Positions 20,819 to 32,096 of a DNA stretch of 64,000 nt are shown here, one piece after another (the stretch's first letter is position 1; each line of letters starts with the position of its first letter). The DNA is taken from positions 81,762,291 to 81,826,290 of the forward strand of contig JAMXIF010001253.1 in assembly GCA_028583685.1 (NCBI GenBank), written 5' to 3'. A program made the position numbers and the translations under genes. The notes beneath the pieces were generated by a model. The model was given only the letters and a program-made list of their open reading frames with translations, was not told where the DNA came from and made no database searches. This DNA is from Petaurus breviceps papuanus. Taxonomy: Eukaryota > Chordata > Mammalia > Diprotodontia > Petauridae.

Positions 20819-22849
20819 TATAAAGAGACAGAAGACAGATGGGGTGTGAGAGTGAAGGTGATATTGGGCACGGTGCTAGACCTATCATAAACTTATCTTC
20901 TCCAAGTTAAATGTTCATATGTGATAAAAGCAGTAACCTCAAGGCAAGACAACTACCAGAATACTTAGAGTGCTTCTCCATGTATGAATAGTTTCTTACT
21001 AACTTGGTAGGAAAACTGAGCCAATACAAAGTTGGCAACAATGGAGAAAAAAAGGAGTGGGCATTTTTCAGAGATTTTGTATAGAGCACCACATTTACTC
21101 ATCTTGACTAGAACACTTGCAAAATCAGGACTGGTTTGATGAATATGATGGGAAAATTCAGAAGCTACAAATGAAAAAATGAGAAGTCCACAGGATTTAC
21201 CAGCAGGATAGTTCATCGGTCTCTAAGAAGGCAATATTTAACTTCATTAAAGGTCAAGAGAAGCTTATAGAGAGGTGCAGGATTCTTTGCTCAGTAAGAA
21301 GGCAGATAGTATTCAGTTTTACTCTGATAGTAATAATTCAAAGTGCTTTTATGATGCCCTGAAGGTTATTTAGGGATCAAAGACTTATGGTGCATTTCAA
21401 CTACTCATTGCTGATAGAGCCACATTGATTAGTGATAAGGACATGATCCTGGAGAGATGGGCTGAACACTTCCATAACTTTCTCAACAGAACATCAACAA
21501 CCAATGCTGAAGCCATTTGACCATATACCTCAGGTTGAAGTCAACTCCTCTCTCACTGAACTTCCAACTAAAGGAGAAATTTTGAATGCAGTTGGGCTCC
21601 TCTCATCTGGCAAAGAACCTGGTCCTGATTCTGTTCTAGCAGAAATTTATGAGGCAGGGGGTCCACTGCTCATACAAAAAGCTAACTGAAATCTTGTGTT
21701 ATATGGCAAGAGTAGGTTATCCCCCAGGAGTTCAAGGATGTCTCCAATGCCCATCTCTACACAGGAAAGGGAAATAGCTTGTCTTGTGACAATTACAGGG
21801 GCAGGGTGATGGTGGTGGAATCTCTCTCTTCACAATTGCTGGCAAGATTTTTGCCAGAATCCTCCTTAATAGATTGATCCTTCCCCTGCAACAGAATATG
21901 GATTGATTCTCTGCTGCTTGTGCTCATTTTGGCTTTACAACACCAAGAAAGCAGAGGTTCTCTACCAGCCAGCACCATACCATCCATATGTGCTTAAAGC
22001 AAATAGAGAAATTATGAAGGCTGTGGATAAATTCACTTACCTAGTCACTATACTTTCCAGGGATGTACACATAGATGATGAAGTTGATGAAAGCATTGTC
22101 AGAGCCAGCTCAGTATTTGGGAGGCTTCGAAAGAATGTGTGGGAGAGAAGAGGTCTTATGTTGCTGACAGAACAATTGTGCTAACTTCATTGTTGTATGC
22201 TTGTGAAGCCTGGGCAGTCTACCTGTGCGATGCTAGAAAATTGAATTTGAATTGTCATAGGAAGATTCTGAAGGCCACCTGCTAAGATAAGGTACTGGAC
22301 ACTGAGGTCCTTTCTTAAAATAAACTGCCAAGCATTCAAACTCTACTGCAGAGAGTGCAATTCCCATGGGCTGGCCACATTGTTCATTCAAATGCCAAAG
22401 GTATGTTTGACTAAAGACTGTTTTATGGAGAACTCACACGAGGCAAGTGTTCACACAGAGGTCACTCTTAATGGCTTTCTGAAGAACTTTAGTGTCTGGT
22501 GTGAGACATGGGAGACACTGGCACAGACCAGTCAGCATGGTATGCCCCCTTCAATGAAGGTGCTGTGTTCTGTGTGAGAAGCAGCATTTCGATAGCTCAA
22601 AAGAAACGTGAGACAGCTCCTATCCAAATGTTAATATGGACTACTTGTGCTCGACTTGTAGAACTTCTATGCTCATATTGATCTGATCAGCCACAGTCAA
22701 ACACACTGTATCTTGACACCCTGACTTAGTGATGTCCTTGAGTATGAAGGGCAACAATTTTATATCATCCTAACTTCATTCTTAAAAATAATTTTTTTTA
22801 ATGAGTCAAGTAATAGCTGTTGTTTTTAATCCTGTTTTGAATCCTCTGT

Positions 22850-23152
22850 TACTTTACTTTCTCATTCACTGAACCCTAACCCTGGATTTTTCTCCTTATT
22901 GCTGAATGGAACTGGAATAATACTGATTGGTACAAAGTGATGCTAACTAATCTCAGCTGTCCCTCAGTAAAACCAGATAAGCTTACTATGCCTCCCTAAT
23001 TAATTCCCTCTGCTACTGATGTCATTGCCCATTATCTCTTTCTGTCCAGTTTCTGATGTAAGGTGGCTCTTCTGTTTGCAAAGACCAAACTCTCTACATG
23101 TGTTCCTGATCCCACCATATGCTCACCTTCACCAGTAGATTATCCCCACCAT

Positions 23153-23200
<48 letters not shown>

Positions 23201-24660
23201 GTCTCTCTTCTTTTCTTGCCTCCTACAAACATAACTAAATCCCTAAGTCTCCTCCCTTCCAAAACAAACAAAAAATTTTCAACAAAACCTAACCATATTC
23301 TACCACATCCACCAATCATGGCCACTGACTTCATCAAACAACTGAAATTCTTAGGTTGTCAATGATCTCTTAATTGCCACATTTAATGGCCTCTTAATTC
23401 TGCTACTTCTTGACTGTTCTGTGCCATTTGTCACTGCTCACCACCTTTTCCTTGTAGTTACTCTTCCCTCTCTGGGTTTGTGTATTCTGCTCTCTCTTGA
23501 CTCTCCTCCTCCCTGTCTGGGAGTCTCCTGCTTTAGTCTCTTGCATCAATAACTCCAAGTATCTCCTACAGCTTGGTCCTGGGCCCCCTCCTATTTTCTC
23601 TCTTCTCTTTCATTTTTTGATCTCATCAGTTCCAGTGGGTTTAGTGATCATTTCTATGCAGGTGATTCTCAGATTTATTTATCTGGACCAAATCTTTTTT
23701 TTTTTAATCTCTATAATATTAACTACCAGATGGACATTTTGAACTAGATGTCACATGGGCAAAACCAAATAATTATCTTTTCCCCAGATTCATTACCCTT
23801 AATGAACTTCTCTATTACTGTTCAGAGCATTACCATTAGATTAGTTACTGAAGTTTGCAAACTCAGTATCATCCTCAATTTCTCTGTTACCCCACATATC
23901 CAATCACTTTCTGTATTTTGTAATTTCTTTGTCTACTTCTCTCATGTACATTACTTTCTCTCCACTTACACAGTTATCATCCTAATTTATACCTCTTGCT
24001 TAGAGTATATCAGTAACCTTCTAACAGGTCTCGCTTCCTCAAGTCTCTCTCCATTACAATCTCATCTTATGTAAAGCTGCCAAAAGTGATTTTTCCAAAG
24101 TATAGGTTGATCTAGATTACCCCCCTCCTCAATAAACTCTAGTGGTTCTCTACCATCTACAGGATGAAATATAAAATTCTTTGTAATTGAGAGCTCTTCA
24201 CAACCTGGTCATTTCCTATCTTTCCAGTCTTTTTATGTTTTTCTCTCCCCCGTGCAGTCAGAAATTCATCCACGTCTGCCTGTGTGTGATTCCATGTACA
24301 AAGCACTACATCTCCCACTTGGGTTCCCTTACACAGGCTATCCGCATTCATGGATTGATTTATGTCCTTACCTAACTATTAATTTCCTGGCTTCTAAGAC
24401 TCAACTCAGATTCCATCCTCTGCAGGAGGCATTTACTGTCATTGAGCATCCCCTATGAGGTGACCTTCTGTCTACTTTGTATTTTATACATGCTCTCTTA
24501 ATCAATAAACAGTTATTAAGCACCAGCTGTGTGCCAGGCACTGTGCTAAGCTCCCTGAGTAGAATATAAACTCCTTGAAGGTAAGGACTGTTTTTGCTTT
24601 TCTTTGTGCTTTTCTCTGTACACATTGTGGGCACTTAATAAATACTAGCTGAACATATAG
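22850..24660 (+). repeat. Long L2 LINE copy (RT end to 3' UTR)
   Basis: Translated traces of L2 ORF2 are clear. LGPPPIFSLLFHFLISSVP (about 23575) matches the LGPLLFxxYxNDLxSSV block and runs into a decayed YADDTQIY. Then come TPHIQSLSVFCNFFVY and SNLLTGLASSSLSPLQSHL (about 24006-24063). The 3' part has 'CTCAACTCAGATTCCATCCT', AACTCCTTGAAGGTAAGGAC and 'GGGCACTTAATAAATACTAG'. A (CT)n tract sits at 23156-23209. A roughly 50-bp antisense L2-terminus piece is embedded at 24505-24553. Confidence 0.8.
23156..23209. repeat. (CT)n microsatellite
   Basis: About 19 uninterrupted CT units, then CTGT-interrupted units, inside the L2. Confidence 0.95.
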
Positions 24661-25159
24661 TCTCAAGGTGTTTCCTAAGGCAGTATCTTCTGCTGAAGAG
24701 TGGAAATAGGCATAACTTTGATCAAGAGATTTTTCCAAGGATGAGTATTTCTGTAGCACCGCCTTGGTGTACATGGTTTTGTATAGACCTGTGCGCCCTA
24801 CTGTAAATGGGCACTTCAAAACTTTGATTGTTGATGAGATTTCCATGGGAAATTATAGAAAGTTTCCTTTCAGTTATTTTAAATAACTTGTGTTCGTGAA
24901 GTCATGAGTTACCTTCTCTCCTTTATTTAGAGCTGTGCATGTAGAATCTTCTCCCTCCTCTGACTTCTGTATTTAACTCACTTTAGAGAACAGGGACATA
25001 AAACTTTGAAGCCTTGAAATAACACTTTTTATCTGAAAAAAATTATTGTGATTTATATTTTAATTGCTAGAAAAAGCCTGAGATTTTTATGTTTAGAACA
25101 TTTTTATTGAAATTAACCTCTCCTACATGAAACCATATTTTTCTTTTCAACCCCACAAA

Positions 25160-25183
25160 ACACACACACACACACACACACAT
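25160..25183. repeat. (CA)12 microsatellite
   Basis: Uninterrupted CA dinucleotides. Confidence 0.95.
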
Positions 25184-25683
25184 TTGCATGTGTGCATGGG
25201 TAGTAAAGTTTTGTTTTAAATAATTGGGGAAGATTAAACCCATTGGAAGCAACTATAGACCCTTCTTGTACAGAATCTTCCTCCACTTGAATTTTAAACA
25301 TATGCATATATGTCAGATTGCAAGGGAAAATGACCAGCCAACATAGTAGAAATGCAGACTTGCATAGTTAAGTCATGCTTTTTTGATGCAAACATCAACA
25401 TGAAGCTATTTTTTCATTTACGAAATAATAGTGCAACTTATCTTTGCTTTAAGGAAGCCATTATTTGAAAACCTAAATTTGACTGTGTTATGGTAATGCC
25501 TTTACTATCAAAATGGATGCATTCTAGTAGCCTGTTTTGTTTCAGAAATTTTATTCCTAGAGTTAGGAATAATATGGGAGACACATACATTATAGCACTT
25601 TGTTTTACAATGTGTCATAAAAAGAGAGATTGTATAAAAGTATCCTTAAATAGGAAAAACCTAATGTTAAATATGTTGGAAAA

Positions 25684-25890
25684 TAATAACAATAGCTAGG
25701 ATTTATTTAGAACTTGAAGGTTTACAAAGCATTATATATATATATATAAAATCTCATTTGATCTCACAACACCCCCATGAGGTAGATATGATAATTATTC
25801 CCATTTTACAGATGAGAAAACAAAACTAAGAAGGGTTAAGTGACTTGCCCATGGTTGTGCTATTACTGTCTGAGGAAGGATTTGATGTAT
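25684..25890 (-). repeat. MIR-type SINE
   Basis: 'AACAATAGCTAGGATTTATT', a small (TA)n expansion at 25732-25748, CCATTTTACAGATGAGAAAA, then 'TAAGTGACTTGCCCATGG'. Confidence 0.85.
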
Positions 25891-26309
25891 TTGGTATTGT
25901 CTGATGTATTTCTACATCAAACTCTGTGTATATTTAATCGTCTTTTGTCCATTTCAGATAAACATGGGATTTATCTGAAACACAGTACCTCCACCCTACC
26001 CTCTGCTTTTTTATAGTCTTTGCACATAGCCCCAATTATGAGAAATACTATGTACCACACCCTTCTCTCACTTCATTAACATACTCCTTTTACCATTCTT
26101 TCTCTTTCCCTTCATAAAACCTTCAGATCTGAATAATGTGCCCAGATCTTTTGTTTTTCTTATTTAGCTCCTTCAGTCTCCTTTAAAGATAGTGAGGTCC
26201 TGCAGGGACATTTCATATTTATTAGATTGTTAACACTGTGTGATTATACACTCCCTTCCAAATACTCAAGTAATTTCCTTTTTTTAGATTTTTCTTGACT
26301 CTTGTTTTT

Positions 26310-27128
26310 CAAAGTTTGTACTCATTTCTAGTCTTTTTTCTTTTTAAATTTTAATCAGAAAGTCTATAAAGTCCTCTTTTATTCAAGGCCCATTTTATTC
26401 CCTATGGGGATTATACTCAAAAAGTAAACTCTTCTTGGTTAAGACTATTTCTGTTGGCTTTTATAGCAGAAGCTTCCCAGACACATGTAATTCTGAATGT
26501 GGTTCCTTGGTACCTAAACTCCTTCTGTCTGGATTCTTGGAGTATATTTTCTTTGAAATGGAAGCTCTTGAATATGACTATGACATTTCTTGGACTTGGG
26601 CGGGGGGAGGGGTCCTTTCAGGAAGAGATTAGGGGATTCTTTCTATTTTTACCTTGACTTTTGATTCTAAGAATAATCAGAAATCTAAAGTGTCTACACT
26701 TTTAAAATACACACACATACATACACATTATATAAATGTTTTTAGGGAGTCCAAAGATTCTTCACTTATCTCTCCATGGCCTTTTTTTTGGTTCAGCTAT
26801 TTTTATATTAGATGTTTTATATTTTCTCCTTTTTAAATATTTTGATTTTGTTCTAATAGTTCTTTCTGTTTTCACGGAGTTATTGATTTCCATTTAGACT
26901 ATTCTGATTTTTCAGAGAGTCTGTTATATGGGTAAGTTTTTTGTTTTGTTTTTTATTATTTTCTGTTCTATGTTATTTGTTTTTTTCCCCAGTGATTTCC
27001 TCTAGGGATATTTTTTAATCTCTTGTTTTATTTTTTTCTAGATATTCCTGTATTCCTTGTAGAAAATCCATGTCTCCCCCCCCCCCCCTCTGTGAGCTGG
27101 TCCCCCCCCTTTTTTTTTTTTTTTTTCC

Positions 27129-27165
<37 letters not shown>

Positions 27166-27850
27166 CTCTTTTTTTTGATCTACAGATCTTCCCCCCCCGG
27201 ACAACCCCCCCCCTTTAAGCCTCTGCTTGTAGTTGTTATGGAACTATTCCCTCCTAATTTGGGTTTGGGTGCTTCTGGTTCTACAACAAATTTTTTCAAT
27301 AGTGATTAGTGTTTTATTTGTTTTAATCATCACTTTCGCTTTAGTTCTTCAACTAAAGGCCAGGATCTGCCCCCTGGGCTTTTACTTTTGTAAAGGGAGG
27401 GTGGTTGTCCTTGCTTTGGGTCTTCTGATTTCTTGTAGGGACCTCTACCTCTCTTTGTGGATGCCTCTTGGATCTTTGAGTTTTAGAGTCCTGGGTCTTT
27501 AGGGCCCTTAGTGGTGTTTTAGAATACAGCACTAAAGACCTTGAATTGTCTGGATGCTAGATGGTCTTGGTCTGAGCATTGTAGAGCTGTCATGGTTGCT
27601 ACAATTTGACCTGCCCACTTGTTTGCCTTCACTGGCACTTAGCTGTGCTGACACTCTGCTTTCCTATTGCCTGTGGGTGTCTCCCCAACTTTTGGTATGG
27701 GTGGGCATCTACCCCAACTAGGATAGAAAAACTCAGTTATGATTGTTTCTGGATTTCTTGATCATTATTTGATCTGAGAGGAATTTCGTGTTTTTGCTGG
27801 GATAGGTATATAGGAGCTAGGCTATCTTTCATAATTAGGTAACCATCTTG
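26310..27850 (-). mobile_element. L1 5' region (ORF1/5' UTR), antisense
   Basis: The segment with 'TGTGGTTCCTTGGTACCTAA', 'GAATATGACTATGACATTTC', and 'CAGGAAGAGATTAGGGGATT' followed by CTTTCTATTTTTACC matches, as I recall it, antisense marsupial L1 ORF1. The G/T-rich part after 27230 resembles the L1 5' UTR. The extent at both ends is uncertain; 25900-26310 may be a further extension. Homopolymers disrupt it at 27076-27212. Confidence 0.55.
27076..27212. repeat. Poly(C)/poly(T) homopolymer cluster
   Basis: Runs of about 13 C, 8 C, about 18 T, about 34 T, 8 C and 9 C in quick succession inside a degraded L1. This is low complexity and may be poorly resolved sequence. Confidence 0.9.
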
Positions 27851-27927
27851 ACCTGAAGTTCAGCTAATCTGAATTGTTTCTTAAGCTATAACATGACCCT
27901 AGTGATTAATTGATAATACTTTAAAAT

Positions 27928-28188
27928 AACAAGAATAGTAACAGTTTTTATATAATGTTATAAAGCTTAAAAATGCTTTACATAATTATATCATTTAGTT
28001 CTTATAACAACCCTACCTACATCACTATAGGTCCTATTATTATCCATATTTTACAGATGAGGAAACTGAAACTGAGGCAGAGGGTCTTGTTCAGATTCAC
28101 ATAGTTGTTAAATGGCTGAGGTTTGATTTGAACTCAGTTCTTCCTGATTCCAAGTCTGTTATTTTATTGACTAGATCACCTAGCAATT
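27928..28188 (-). repeat. MIR-type SINE
   Basis: 'TAAAAATGCTTTACATAATT', CCATATTTTACAGATGAGG, 'TTGATTTGAACTCAGTTCTT' and CTAGATCACCTAGC. The L1 at 28199 inserted 10 bp after its end. Confidence 0.85.
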
Positions 28189-28198
28189 TCACATTTTA

Positions 28199-28791
28199 TT
28201 TTTAATTATTCTTATTTTTTTACCTTCACTTATAAATTTAGAGTTCCAAATTCTCTCCTTCCCTTCAGACCCCCCCATTGAGAAGGCAAGCAACATGATA
28301 CTCATTATACATGTGAAGTCATGCAAAAGGAATCCATATTAGTCGTGTTTTGCACCCCAGTCCATTCCCTGATCCCGCCAGTGAGAAAAATAAAGTGAAA
28401 ACAATTATGTTTCAGTTTGCATTTAGAGTTAGTCAGTTCTCTCTCTGGAGGTGGATAGCACTTTTCATCATCAGTCCTTTGGAATTGTTGTGGATCATTG
28501 TACTGATCAGAGTAGCTAAGTTTTTTGCAGTTGATTATCATTACAATGTTATTGTTACTATGCACAGTGATCTCCTGATTCTACTCCACTTTGCATCAGT
28601 TCACATGAGTTTTCTCAGGTTTTTCTGAAACCATTCCCTTCCTCATTCCATACAGCACAATAGTCATACATCATGGTCATATACCCCAGCTTGTTAGTCA
28701 TTCCCCAATTATTGGGCATCTTCTCAATTTCTAATTCTTTGCCACCACAAAAAGAGTTGCTATAAATATTTTTGTACCTGTAGGTAGAGTC
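28199..28791 (-). mobile_element. 5'-truncated L1 3' end with 10-bp target duplication
   Basis: Antisense L1 3' UTR: a T-rich start, 'GAGTTCCAAATTCTCTCCTT', 'GTTTTGCACCCCAGTCCATT', 'CACTTTGCATCAGTTCACAT', 'CATTCCCCAATTATTGGGCA' and CCACAAAAAGAGTTGCTAT. TCACATTTTA flanks it at 28189-28198 and 28792-28801. Confidence 0.85.
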
Positions 28792-29744
28792 TCACATTTT
28801 AAAGAAAATGTTCTTTTTTGTACTCTTATAATTATCTTTTGTTTTGTCTCTTCTATTCACTGTCTACCTATTTGCTAAAATTATCCTCCCCTCCCCCAAA
28901 GTATATCACTTTCTTGGATGTTGTTTCAGTCCAATTCAATAACTCCTTATATTGTGTGTAGAATATTTAACATATTTTCTGCACTTAGTATTCTGCACTT
29001 TCATTTTGGGGGTGGGATGGGGTAGGAAGAGTGTTTCTAGCTGATTACATCAATTCAGTCCTGTTAGAATAAGGTATTTGTAGGGAGGGGGCAGCAGCAT
29101 CCTCTACCATTGATTCTATCTTTATAACTTTGCCCTTTTAGAGGGAACAGATTACTTGTGTGGTGGTTCTGCACTGCACAGACAGAATCACAAGGAAGAA
29201 ACTTTACATAAACCATTTATACTAAATGTTTGGTATTCTGGTAACATAAATCAACAACAATATCCATTACAAATTCTTCTCTTTATCAGTATGATCTTGA
29301 TAGAATTCATCCCAACATGTGGGAATTTGAACCCTGCTTCAATACATCTAGTACCAAGTAATTAATTATTCAGGGCACACTGAACCTGGCCCCTGCAATG
29401 TAGAGTAATTCTTCCTGGTCAGCGTTAACTTCAGTGGTGATAATAAATAGAAAAAGTCTCCAGTGATGTCAGTATTTTAAAGTGATTAATCATTCCCTCC
29501 CCCCTTTCCCTCCCTCCTGCACTTTAGTTTTCTTTAAGTAGGATTTTTCAGCAATAAATCTTTATCAATACAGGTAAGAATTGTTCTGTAATTAGATTTT
29601 GTTCCTTTTAATGTCTTATCTTTTATGGGAGGTTCTTCAGATGCTACACTTAAAAAAAAAAACAACCTTGAACTCAAAACTCAATCAAGGAAATCCATTT
29701 ATGGAAAACCTGAAATTTTAGAGAGGATTTCCCTGGAAGGCACT

Positions 29745-29835
29745 TTTTGCCATGACTTATTCTGTATCTTGCATAGTGCCTAGCATAGTGTCTTGCAGGT
29801 AGTCAGCATCTGGCAAATGCATGTTTATTGAAAGA
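29745..29835 (+). repeat. L2 3' terminus
   Basis: GCATAGTGCCTAGCATAGTG, then a tail ending GCATGTTTATTGAA. Confidence 0.65.
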
Positions 29836-30278
29836 ATTTTGATATAAGATAAAACATGTGGTCATAAAAATTACCAACCCATCCTATAGAAGGTATTTCA
29901 TTTTCTGAAATTCTTGCATTATTTCCCTTCTGAAAAGTCAAAGGGAAGGCTTATTTGTATATTCATTCTAAAATGTGATGGACAATATTACAATTTAAAA
30001 AATCTTCTTGGGTCCTGATGTCAGCTCTGCAGACCAGTGGTGTCATCTATCTCTGTGATGAATAACATTGCATTTGCTACTGCTAAATAGCAGGGTAATG
30101 CCCTGACCTAGAATAGGCCATGTATCTTTAAATAATCCCTGATGGACCTGACCAGCCATCATGTATATTCTGGGTGACAGGGACAGATGTGACAGATCTG
30201 TTGTGACATACTTCCATACCATAAGTCAGTGGCTCGAGGTGACTCATGTCCTTCCTTTGATTCCTTCCCCTGCTGCAG

Positions 30279-30443
30279 GACAACACAATGATGCAAGGAT
30301 GAACCTTGCCATCGCACTCACTGCTGCCAGGTATGGGGCTGTCACGGCCAATTATGTTGAAGTGAGGAATTTGTTGAAGAAGAAGGATCCACAAACTGGG
30401 AAGCTGCGTGTAAGTGGCGCACGGTGCAAGGATATGCTAACAG
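30279..30443 (+). CDS. GPD2: GPD2 internal exon (window exon 1)
   Basis: This is a 165-bp coding exon of mitochondrial glycerol-3-phosphate dehydrogenase, the inner-membrane flavoenzyme that oxidises sn-glycerol-3-phosphate to DHAP and passes electrons to ubiquinone (glycerophosphate shuttle). The acceptor is CTGCTGCAG|GA and the donor ACAG|GTATGTG. The first two bases complete a Gly codon from the previous exon, and the last G starts the next Gly codon. The frame begins QHNDARMNLAIALTAARYGA and ends SGARCKDMLT, which is nearly identical to human residues about 222-275 as I remember them. The segment lies in the FAD/substrate domain. Differences from human cluster in the short stretch VEVRNLLKKKDPQ. 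An open frame runs on into both flanking introns, but it is not coding there. No upstream exon was found in the window. Confidence 0.97.
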
Positions 30444-31333
30444 GTATGTGCATTCCCTGTCTTTGCTTCTTTATTGAATTATTGAATTGTTATAGTTTTG
30501 TCCATCATCTCACTGTCATTTTAGCTAGATTTCAGAATCACATTAATACCATTCCTTACTCTCTTAACTGTGGTTGAATAGGAAAAATTGCTGTTATAGG
30601 TCTCACTTTTTTTTTTCCTTAGCGGGAGAAGGGGATGCTATTAAAAGAAAAAAATCCCCAGCTAAGAATCCCTCAGCTAGGAAAGCTTTGAGTTTTCTTC
30701 ACAGAGGCATGTTATGAATAAAATGAAATAAGCAAGTGGAGTTTTTAGACATGACTTAGATGACATTGGCAGAATATTTCCAAAGCCTGGTGGTGTGTCA
30801 TTAATGTTGGTCATCTTTAACTTCTGTCAGGCTTTTCATTCATGTTCTGCTTTTTTTTTTTTTTTTGACAGTATGGGCAAGGCTTTATAACCAGATCCTT
30901 CTGTTGAGGAAAACCAATTCTCTGAAAGTGTCTGATGGCATCCTTGTTTAGGAATTTCATTTTAAAGAAGGAAATAGCTTACTTTCTCGTGGTTTCTTCG
31001 GATTTGGTTCACAAATACTGGCTATTTCAGCAAATTAGAATGGGAGCCCAAATGAAACAAGTCACTTATTTTCTTTGCTTCATTTTGGGTTTTTGATTGT
31101 GTGTGTGTGTGTGTGTGTGTGCGCGTGCGTGCATGTGTGTGTGTGTGTAAAATAACCCATATGGGAACCTTTTGTATGTACTGCCTTTTCAGTGATTCCA
31201 GCTGTTCATGTCACTTAATATGGCATACAATATACTTCACCATAGGTTAAGTTAATAGATAAATTAATAATCCAAAGCATCAGTGAGCAGAGAAACAAAT
31301 GGGGTCTGTGATTGATTCTGTTTTCTTTCACAG
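30444..31333 (+). other. GPD2: GPD2 intron, 890 bp
   Basis: GT-AG intron that splits a Gly codon after its first base. Apart from a (GT)n tract at 31098-31148 and short homopolymers, I see no dispersed repeat. Confidence 0.95.
31098..31148. repeat. (GT)n microsatellite
   Basis: GT repeats with a short GC-containing interruption, in the 890-bp intron. Confidence 0.95.
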
Positions 31334-31478
31334 GGCACGAATTTGAAGTGAGAGCCAAATGTGTTATCAATGCTACAGGACCTTTCACAGATGCACTGCG
31401 CAAAATGGATAATCAGACCACCTCAAACATCTGTCAGCCAAGTGCTGGAGTACATATTGTGATGCCTGGTTATTACAG
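31334..31478 (+). CDS. GPD2: GPD2 internal exon (window exon 2)
   Basis: This 145-bp exon has acceptor TTTCACAG|GG and donor TATTACAG|GTAACC. It completes Gly at its 5' edge and leaves AG for a Ser codon finished by the next exon. It translates as HEFEVRAKCVINATGPFTDA, then LRKMDNQTTSNICQPSAGVH and IVMPGYY, matching human residues about 277-323. VINATGPF is the family's conserved strand-loop near the FAD, known from GlpD-type dehydrogenases. The variable piece is KMDNQTTSNIC, where human has KMDDKDAAAIC. The preceding intron is only 890 bp and contains a (GT)n tract. Confidence 0.97.
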
Positions 31479-31981
31479 GTAACCAGATTCCAAGATCAAC
31501 CTTTTGCACTTATCAGCGTTTGTAGCTAGAGTGAGTGAGATTCCCCAAAGTCAACCCCTAATTTTTTTTAGATTTGTCTTTTGACCCACCTTTCCTAATA
31601 ACTAGAATTGCCTACCTACTTAAGAAAGAATGTAACAAATTTTTCTCTTATGATATACAAATAAAAAGGATTCATTTGGGTATTCAATTTGAAGACAAGA
31701 TAAGATGCATTTTTAAAAGTGCATTTAAAAAGAAAAGTAGAATAAATGATAAATGTAGTCTAACAGTTCTTAGTCAATTATGGCAAGATTAACTTCTTAG
31801 GGGTAGAGATTTGTGGCCTCTCTACAAGGGTACTCAGTCCTGTATATTCATTTGCTGAGAATAATCAATTGAGCATGAGTATACTGGAATTGTTTCAATT
31901 TAACTAAATTTAGCAATTCTTCCTTTAGACTGAATTAACCCATTTAGGTTATTCTTGGTATTATCATGTTTTAAATGAGAT

Positions 31982-32020
31982 AGAGAGAGACACACACACA
32001 CACACACACACACATACACA
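31982..32020. repeat. (GA)n/(CA)n microsatellite
   Basis: A short GA run followed by about 13 CA units. Confidence 0.95.
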
Positions 32021-32096
32021 GATTTGGGCAGAGTTGAATACAGTCTCACTGTACTAAGGAAAGTCTTGGGGGCAGGGGGGACAGGTGTCATAGATC

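Larger units (their letters stand above)
18950..22770 (+). mobile_element. RTE-like non-LTR retrotransposon, internally deleted
   Basis: Fragments of one ORF run in order. The N-terminus of an apurinic-type endonuclease begins near 19833. The 20154-20342 segment has FYEDLETLIINVLKEDKFAI, then LGDFNTSVGT, the GDFN endonuclease motif. A linker includes ILERWAEHFHNFLNRT near 21450. The reverse-transcriptase entry is LLSSGKEPGPDSVLAEIYEA (about 21594) and IAGKIFARILLNRL (about 21837). The C-terminal part is KKAEVLYQPAP (about 21936), VDKFTYLVTILSRDVHIDDE and FGRLRKNVWERRGL, then traces of LLYACEAW and LPSIQTLLQR. The expected RT catalytic core (with the F/YADD box) is missing between about 21897 and 21935, and several frames are broken. 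The 3' end carries 'TGATGTCCTTGAGTATGAAG'. Assigning 18950-19830 as its 5' UTR is inference. Clade (RTE versus a related EN-type LINE) is not certain. Confidence 0.8.
1..30278 (+). other. GPD2: Upstream GPD2 intron sequence; no exon recognised
   Basis: Everything before 30279 behaves as non-coding sequence. I looked for the preceding GPD2 exon (expected to end with a block like LVGAIVYYD and one base of a Gly codon) and did not find it, so it probably lies before the window. The content is interspersed repeats, entered separately. Stretches where I see no recognisable element are about 2340-2900, 4380-5340, 7830-11680, 13760-14710, 14910-18480 and 28810-29740. Confidence 0.75.

Noticed and set aside
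23063-23365. A 100-codon frame with a Leu-Ser repeat that could pass for a low-complexity protein
   Set aside because: The LSLSLS run is the translation of the (CT)n microsatellite inside an L2.
24502-24846. A 114-codon minus-strand frame
   Set aside because: It is antisense to the L2 3' end and adjoining sequence, with a composition typical of chance frames.
1-30278. The preceding GPD2 exon (encoding about LVGAIVYYD)
   Set aside because: I could not find a matching block with a donor in either the open frames or the raw sequence. A short exon missed by eye is possible; a splice-aware protein alignment would settle it.
30161-30577. A 138-codon frame read as one ORF
   Set aside because: Only 30279-30443 is coding. 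The flanks are intron, shown by the CTGCAG acceptor, the GTATGTG donor and the abrupt loss of similarity to GPD2.
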